A stretch of 10,413 nt of DNA from an uncultured Clostridia bacterium (lineage in GTDB: Bacteria > Bacillota > Clostridia > TANB77 > CAG-508), in the NCBI GenBank assembly GCA_949746285.1, contig CATJZH010000137.1:1-10413 (forward strand). Reading direction: 5' to 3'. Below the pieces are notes generated by a model. The model was not told where the DNA came from, searched no databases, and saw nothing but the letters and a program-made list of their open reading frames with translations. Below are positions 6,478 to 10,413 of the stretch, in pieces. A program made the position numbers and the translations under genes. Each line of letters begins with the position of its first letter. Within the stretch, counting starts at the first letter, position 1.

Positions 6478-8424
6478 ATGGGAAAGAAAAAGAAAAAACA
6501 AAGAATAGAAGGAATTTTTAGGGCCAATGAAAAAGGTTTTGGTTTTGTAGAAATAGACCCTGAAGAAGAAGACTTATTTATTCCATCAGGCAGTGCAAAT
6601 GGTGCTTTAAATGGTGATACAGTACAAGTAGTTATTTTTAAACCTAAAGAAGGAACTAAAAGAGCAGAGGCAAAAGTAGTTAAGATATTAAAAAGAGAAA
6701 AAGAGACAGTTGTTGGAATATTTCAGAAATCTAAAAATTTTGGATTTGTTGTTCCAGATAATAAGAAATTTGGCACAGATATATTTATATCGAAAAGTAA
6801 ATGTAAAGAAGCAAAGAATAATGATAAAGTAATTGCTAAAATATTAAAATATCCAGAACGTGGTAAAAATGCAGAGGGAGAAATTATAGAAATTTTAGGA
6901 AATGTAAATCAGGCAGGAATAGATATGCTTAGTGTTATTAAGGAATTTGATTTACCGAATGAATTTCCAAGTTTTGTAAAAGAAGAAGCAGAAAAAATCT
7001 CTCAGCAAATAAATGAAAAAGATATAAAAAATAGAAAAGATTTAAGAGATAATATTATTTTTACTATAGATGGAGAAGATGCAAAAGATTTAGATGATGC
7101 TATAGCTGTATCAAAAAATGAAATAGGAAACTATGTATTAGATGTTCATATAGCTGATGTTAGCTATTATGTAAAAGAAGGAAGTAAATTAGATAAAGAA
7201 GCAATTAAAAGAGGAACAAGTGTATATATGTTTGATAGAGTCATACCAATGTTGCCTTTTGAACTTTCTAATGGGATATGTAGTTTAAATGCTGGAAAAG
7301 ATAGATTTGCATTATCTTGTAGTATGGAAATAGATAATAAAGGAAATGTTGTTTCATCAGATGTATACAAATCAGTTATAAAAGTTACAGAAAGAATGAC
7401 TTATACTAATGTTAATAAAATTATAAATAATTTAGATGAAGAAATATTAAATAAATATAGCAAATATATAGATAAATTTAAATTAATGGAAGAATTAGCT
7501 ATTATTTTAAAAAATAGAAGAATAAATCAAGGATATTTAAATTTAGATATACCAGAAAGTAAAATTACTTTAGATGAAAATGGAAGGGCAATTGAAGTAA
7601 AGAAATATGAAACAACATTTGCAAATGAGATAATAGAACAGTTTATGTTAACAGCAAATGAATCTATAGCAGAGAAATTTTATTGGTTAGAAGCTCCGTT
7701 TATTTATAGAGTTCATGAAGAACCAGATTATGAGAAAATAAAAGAAACAAATAAATTTTTATTTAATATTGGAGAAAAAATAAAAGCAACAAGAGATAAT
7801 ATACGACCAAGGGCATTTTCTGATGTTTTAGAGAAAATAAAAGGAACAGAATATGAAAAAGTAATATCAACATTAATTTTAAGAACTTTAAAATTAGCTA
7901 GATACGAAAGCGAAAACAAGGGACATTTTGGAATAGCGAGTAAATATTATTGTCATTTTACATCACCGATAAGAAGGTATCCAGATTTATTCATACACAG
8001 AGTAATTTCAGAATATTTAGTAAATGATTATAATTTATCGGGACAAAGAATTAGTGAATTAGAAAACAAAGCAAAAAAATATGCTGAAACTTCCTCAGAA
8101 ACTGAAAAGAATGCGACAAAAGCAGAAAGAGATGCAGAAGATATAAAAAAGGCTGAATTTATGGAAGATAAAATTGGTGAAGAATATACAGGAATAGTAT
8201 CGTCAATTACTGCTTTTGGAATGTTTGTAGAGCTTCAAAGCACAGTAGAAGGATTAATAAGATTTGAGAATATGGGAAACGAGTATTTTATATATGATGA
8301 AAATAGAAAAACATTAACAGGAGAAAAAACAAATAGAACATTTAAAATTGGAGACAATGTGAAAGTAAGAGTAATAGAAGCAAATAAAATGTTAAGAAAA
8401 GTAGCATTTGAATTATTAGATTAA
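6478..8424 (+). CDS. rnr: Ribonuclease R, short form
   Basis: Processive 3'-to-5' exoribonuclease of the RNase II/R family, acting in mRNA and structured RNA decay. Order of domains: cold-shock domain 1 (about 10-60, with GFGFV), cold-shock domain 2 (about 77-125, with FGFVV), the RNB catalytic domain (about 190-520) and a C-terminal S1 domain (568-648). The catalytic aspartates of the DGEDAKDLDDA motif are D198, D204, D206 and D207, matching D272/278/280/281 of E. coli RNase R. The HFTSPIRRYPDL motif is at 493-503. At 648 residues it lacks the N-terminal winged-helix domain and the lysine-rich tail seen in E. coli (813) and B. subtilis (about 779). The start is supported by GAGAGG (6467-6472), 5 nt before the ATG, and by a terminator only 50 bp upstream, so no missed N-terminus fits. 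The usual neighbour smpB is absent; a repeat begins 1 nt after the stop. Confidence 0.94.
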   Translation: MGKKKKKQRIEGIFRANEKGFGFVEIDPEEEDLFIPSGSANGALNGDTVQVVIFKPKEGTKRAEAKVVKILKREKETVVGIFQKSKNFGFVVPDNKKFGTDIFISKSKCKEAKNNDKVIAKILKYPERGKNAEGEIIEILGNVNQAGIDMLSVIKEFDLPNEFPSFVKEEAEKISQQINEKDIKNRKDLRDNIIFTIDGEDAKDLDDAIAVSKNEIGNYVLDVHIADVSYYVKEGSKLDKEAIKRGTSVYMFDRVIPMLPFELSNGICSLNAGKDRFALSCSMEIDNKGNVVSSDVYKSVIKVTERMTYTNVNKIINNLDEEILNKYSKYIDKFKLMEELAIILKNRRINQGYLNLDIPESKITLDENGRAIEVKKYETTFANEIIEQFMLTANESIAEKFYWLEAPFIYRVHEEPDYEKIKETNKFLFNIGEKIKATRDNIRPRAFSDVLEKIKGTEYEKVISTLILRTLKLARYESENKGHFGIASKYYCHFTSPIRRYPDLFIHRVISEYLVNDYNLSGQRISELENKAKKYAETSSETEKNATKAERDAEDIKKAEFMEDKIGEEYTGIVSSITAFGMFVELQSTVEGLIRFENMGNEYFIYDENRKTLTGEKTNRTFKIGDNVKVRVIEANKMLRKVAFELLD

Positions 8425-8425
8425 G

Positions 8426-8544
8426 TGTCCAGTTGGGGACGTTGCTGAGGCTGTTAAATTTTAATTGTTACAGCATTAGTAAAAGCATTTTGTTTCATTT
8501 AAAAGATAGGACATTTTTGTCCACTTTTATACATATGTTATAAA
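8426..8544 (+). repeat. Intergenic structured repeat, copy 2, with internal insertion
   Basis: It starts 1 nt after the rnr stop with TGTCCAGTTGGGGACGTT (8426-8443), which matches the start of copy 3 at 17 of 18 positions. About 65 unrelated bases (8444-8508) then replace the middle of the element and destroy the main stem. Within them GCTGT/ACAGC (8450-8454 with 8470-8474) can form a short stem. The repeat resumes at 8509, and 8509-8544 is a perfect 36-bp inverted copy of 9279-9314. The stem TGGACA/TGTCCA survives only as GGACA/TGTCC here. Confidence 0.85.
8517..8544 (+). promoter_or_regulatory. Candidate extended -10 promoter inside repeat copy 2
   Basis: TTGTCC (8517-8522), a 16-bp spacer, and TATAAA (8539-8544) preceded by TG at 8536-8537. 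Transcription would start near 8551 and give the nucleotidase gene a leader of about 70 nt. The same layout occurs in copy 1 with TGTAAA as the -10 (4434-4439, also a 16-bp spacer and TG). In copy 3 it points left on the minus strand. Confidence 0.4.
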
Positions 8545-8619
8545 AAATAAACAACGGGACCTAAATGGATAAAGATATCCAAAAGCAAATGCCTAAACTG
8601 GATAAAATAGGAGAATTAT
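8545..8619 (+). other. Leader of the nucleotidase gene: small hairpin and imperfect direct repeat
   Basis: TGGATA (8566-8571) and TATCCA (8576-8581) form a 6-bp stem with an AAGA loop. An imperfect direct repeat, CCTAAATGGATAAAG (8560-8574) and CCTAAACTGGATAAAA (8592-8607), differs by one inserted base. AGGAGAA (8609-8615) is the ribosome binding site for the ATG at 8620. No function can be read from these. Confidence 0.4.
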
Positions 8620-9198
8620 ATGGATAAAAAGAAGAGAATAATGGTAGATATGGATGAAGTAATAGTAAAATGCAGATTTTCAGATTTTATAAATGAATTT
8701 TTAGGTGGAGTGGATTTTAGTAAATTAAATGGATATTACAGGCAAGACTTAATTAAAGGAAGAGAAAAAGAATTTGCCAAAATTTATCAATACAGAAGTT
8801 TATATAAAACGAATGAAGGAGAGTTTTTAAATCCACTTCCAAATTGTGTTGAAACATTAAAAAAATTAAGCAAATATTATGATATTTATATTGTTACAGC
8901 TTATTTTTGGATAGGAGACGTAATAGATGCAGCATCTAATTTGAAACATAAATATGAATATCTAGAACATTTTTTAGATTTTATTGGTGGTAATAATTTT
9001 ATATTTACACAATATAAAACAAATATGAAATTTGATATTGGAATAGATGATAGACCACAGAATTTAATGAATTGTGATAAAAAATTACTATTTACGGAGT
9101 TTAGAAATGAAAAATTATCAAAAGAGGAATTAGAAAAAGATAATATTATTAGAGTCAATAATTGGTTAGAAATTGAAAATATATTACTTAAGAATTAA
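8620..9198 (+). CDS. HAD-superfamily 5'(3')-deoxyribonucleotidase-like protein (NT5C type)
   Basis: A 192-residue cytosolic phosphatase-fold protein. HAD motif I is DMDEV at 10-14: D10 is the likely nucleophile and D12 the acid/base. Motif II is VTAY with T93. Motif III is likely K133 or K137 in the YKTNMKF stretch, and motif IV is the acidic pair D143/D144 in DIGIDDRPQNL. This set and the length fit the NT5C-like family, which removes phosphate from deoxynucleoside monophosphates; the true substrate cannot be told from sequence. AGGAGAA (8609-8615) sits 5 nt before the ATG. The gene stands alone between two facing copies of an intergenic repeat, at the place after rnr where smpB is often found. 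Related HAD phosphatases with other substrates are the main alternative. Confidence 0.8.
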   Translation: MDKKKRIMVDMDEVIVKCRFSDFINEFLGGVDFSKLNGYYRQDLIKGREKEFAKIYQYRSLYKTNEGEFLNPLPNCVETLKKLSKYYDIYIVTAYFWIGDVIDAASNLKHKYEYLEHFLDFIGGNNFIFTQYKTNMKFDIGIDDRPQNLMNCDKKLLFTEFRNEKLSKEELEKDNIIRVNNWLEIENILLKN

Positions 9199-9278
9199 AA
9201 TGTAAATAATTTAGAGTTAATTGATGATGTTTGTTTTTAGACAGGGCATTTTTATACATTTGAGAATCGTTTTTTATA

Positions 9279-9339
9279 TTTATAACATATGTATAAAAGT
9301 GGACAAAAATGTCCAATAACAAACGTCCCCAATTGGACA
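9279..9339 (-). repeat. Intergenic structured repeat, copy 3 (inverted)
   Basis: Read on the minus strand it starts at 9339 with TGTCCAATTGGGGACGTT and is the most complete copy. TGTCCAAT pairs with ATTGGACA over a 14-nt loop, followed by TTTTT, then TGTCC and the ATACATATGTTATAAA end. Bases 9279-9314 are a perfect 36-bp inverted match to 8509-8544. Compared with copy 1, stem positions 7 and 24 are both changed so that pairing is kept (T-A to A-T). It ends just before the ribosome binding site of the next gene. Confidence 0.88.
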
Positions 9340-9353
9340 AAAGAGGTAAGAAA

Positions 9354-9803
9354 ATGGAGAATAAAAAAGAATCTTTATTTGAAAAATTGTTAAATAAAAT
9401 GAAAAGAAAACCTAATGATGATGAAATAAGAAAACTTGAAGAGATAAAAAGAAAAGTTAAAAAGATAAAAACACTTGAAGAGTTAGAAGAAATAGAAGAT
9501 GAATTAGATGAAATAGGTGTTTTAGATAGAGCTAAATTAGATAAATTAAAAAAGAAGAAAAAGAAAAAATTAGAAAGACAGAATCAAACTTTTGAAGAAA
9601 GAGTTAGATGTGACATAGAAACAATAAATAGAATAATTGAGACAGGAAAAGCATATAAAGAAAAACAAAAACAAAGGGCTGAAAAAGAGCTTTTGCAAAC
9701 TAGAGAAGAACGTGAAAGAAATGGCGGAAATAAACAAAAAGAAAAAAACAAAGAAAAACAAGAAAGAATTAGAACTAGTGGTGGAAGAAGCAGAGATAGA
9801 TAG
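9354..9803 (+). CDS. Hypothetical Lys/Glu-rich coiled-coil protein
   Basis: No family recognised. The 149-residue product is very hydrophilic and dominated by K, E and R. Residues about 5-65 and 75-135 look like long charged helices with coiled-coil potential; a run of seven lysines lies near residues 64-70, and the tail (about 120-149) is G/N/R/S-rich and probably disordered. No signal peptide or membrane segment is seen. The frame is also open back to an ATG at 9309, but that start lies inside repeat copy 3 and lacks a binding site; AGAGGT (9342-9347) before the ATG at 9354 is the better choice. The stop is 16 bp before the methyltransferase start, so the two are probably cotranscribed. A nucleic-acid or ribosome-linked role would suit the charge but is only a guess. 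Confidence 0.65.
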   Translation: MENKKESLFEKLLNKMKRKPNDDEIRKLEEIKRKVKKIKTLEELEEIEDELDEIGVLDRAKLDKLKKKKKKKLERQNQTFEERVRCDIETINRIIETGKAYKEKQKQRAEKELLQTREERERNGGNKQKEKNKEKQERIRTSGGRSRDR

Positions 9804-9819
9804 AAAGAGGTAATTGCTT

Positions 9820-10397
9820 TTGAAAAAAAATGAAGAATATGTAGTAGATATAATTGATAATGGATTTCAAGGTGAAGGAATTGCTAAAATTGATGGAATT
9901 ACAGTATTTATACCAAATGTACTAAAAGGTGAAAAAGTTAAAATAAAGATTTTAAAGGTTACCTCATCTTATTCTTTTGGAAAAGTATTAGAAATTATAA
10001 ATAAATCACCAAATAGAGAAAAGGAAGACTGTGTTACATATACTAGATGTGGCGGGTGTACTATGCGTCATATTAATTATGAAACTACATTAGAAATAAA
10101 GAAAAATTCGGTAAAGTCAACTTTGAAAAAAGCATTAGGAAGAGAAATAGAGATATTAGATGTTATAGGGATGGAAAATCCATATAATTATAGAAATAAA
10201 CTTCAATATCCCATAGGAATATCTGAAGAGGGAAAACCTGCAATGGGAGTTTTTGCCGAAAGAACTCATAGGATAATTTCAACTAAAGAATGCAGAATTC
10301 AAAATAATTTAAGTCAAAAAATTGCAAATGATATATTTAAATTAATATTAGAAAATAATATATCAGTTTACAATGAAAAAATATGTAAAGGTAGCAT
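9820..10397 (+). CDS. 23S rRNA (uracil-C5)-methyltransferase, RlmD/RlmCD type, 3' end missing
   Basis: The N-terminal part of a SAM-dependent RNA m5U methyltransferase of the TrmA/RumA family, which methylates uridine in 23S rRNA. The start is TTG at 9820-9822, with AGAGG (9806-9810) 9 nt upstream; the frame stays open to the edge. Residues about 6-60 form a TRAM RNA-binding domain (GFQGEGIAKIDGITVFIP). The iron-sulfur cysteines follow the family pattern: C71, C77 and C80 (CX5CX2C) and C158, close to C81/C87/C90/C162 of E. coli RumA. YNYRNKLQYP at 122-131 begins the central domain. The SAM site and catalytic cysteine of the C-terminal domain are not in the window. About 192 genuine residues of an expected 450 or so are present; codons after 10397 come from adapter. 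RlmD, RlmC and RlmCD cannot be told apart from this part. Confidence 0.9.
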
Positions 10398-10413
10398 CTG
10401 TCTCTTATACACA
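10398..10413 (-). other. Nextera transposase adapter remnant (artificial sequence)
   Basis: The last 16 bases, CTGTCTCTTATACACA, equal the first 16 of the 19-base reverse complement of the Tn5 mosaic end used in Nextera libraries. The methyltransferase frame is interrupted at this point. This is library sequence joined to the contig end, not genomic DNA. Confidence 0.95.

Noticed and set aside
9244..9264. Degenerate fourth copy of the repeat (GGGCATTTTTATACATTTG)
   Set aside because: It resembles GGACATTTTT joined to ATACATATG with a deletion, but the shared parts are short and A/T-rich, so chance cannot be excluded.
9260..9286. Promoter TTGAGA/TATAAC for the coiled-coil gene
   Set aside because: The spacer is 15 bp, both boxes are imperfect and the TATAAC belongs to repeat copy 3 in reverse. 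Too weak to list.
8418..9347. Target-site duplication around the 914-bp unit
   Set aside because: Left flank TTAAG and right flank AAAGA share only short A/G-rich bases, which is not convincing in this composition.
9309..9353. Longer start (ATG at 9309) for the coiled-coil gene
   Set aside because: These 15 codons lie in repeat copy 3 and have no binding site upstream. The ATG at 9354 has AGAGGT at proper distance.
1..10413. CRISPR array, tRNA, rRNA, phage or toxin-antitoxin genes
   Set aside because: No regularly spaced repeats, cloverleaf sequence, rRNA signature or such gene families were seen on either strand.

Overview
This looks like an ordinary chromosomal stretch from a very AT-rich, low-GC Gram-positive bacterium, most likely an uncultured gut-type Clostridia. 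Signs of this are purine-rich Shine-Dalgarno sites before nearly every gene, heavy AGA/ATA/AAA codon use, the secG-rnr pairing usual in Bacillota, and TGA used as a stop (membrane protein at 2430-2432) with TGG for Trp, which argues against a Mollicutes code. All recognisable genes lie on the + strand. The right edge carries 16 bases of Nextera transposase adapter (10398-10413), so the window probably ends at an assembly contig end. LAYOUT. 90-1361: glmU, the bifunctional enzyme for UDP-GlcNAc, with an unusually short beta-helix domain. 1377-2432: a multi-pass membrane protein of unknown function that may be the C-terminal part of a larger family. 2486-2513: a near-consensus extended -10 promoter. 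2590-6042: the complete dTDP-L-rhamnose pathway in the order rfbD, rfbA, rfbC, rfbB. 6132-6380: secG, followed by a clear intrinsic terminator (6401-6428). 6478-8424: an RNase R lacking the N-terminal winged helix and the basic tail. 8620-9198: a small HAD-type 5'(3')-deoxyribonucleotidase-like gene. 9354-9803: a lysine/glutamate-rich predicted coiled-coil protein with no recognised family. 9820 to the end: the first two fifths or so of an RlmD/RlmCD-type rRNA m5U methyltransferase, cut by the contig end. HOW THE GENES WORK TOGETHER. glmU and rfbD-A-C-B supply nucleotide sugars (UDP-GlcNAc and dTDP-L-rhamnose) for peptidoglycan and rhamnose-containing surface polysaccharide. secG and rnr are housekeeping genes for protein export and RNA decay. 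The last three genes look like a separate small group. NON-CODING STRUCTURE. The most interesting signal is a dispersed intergenic repeat present three times: 4379-4441 (+), 8426-8544 (+, with an internal insertion) and 9279-9339 (-). Two copies (1 and 3) fold into the same 8-bp stem and differ by a compensatory base-pair swap. Copies 1 and 2 begin 0-1 nt after a stop codon. The 3' part resembles an extended -10 promoter. Copies 2 and 3 face each other around the nucleotidase gene, giving a 914-bp cassette-like unit with near-identical inverted ends. No CRISPR array, tRNA, rRNA, integrase or transposase gene was seen. The longest gene-free stretch is 195 bp (8425-8619). I see no new multi-gene system here; the repeat family and the cassette it brackets are what merit a second look.
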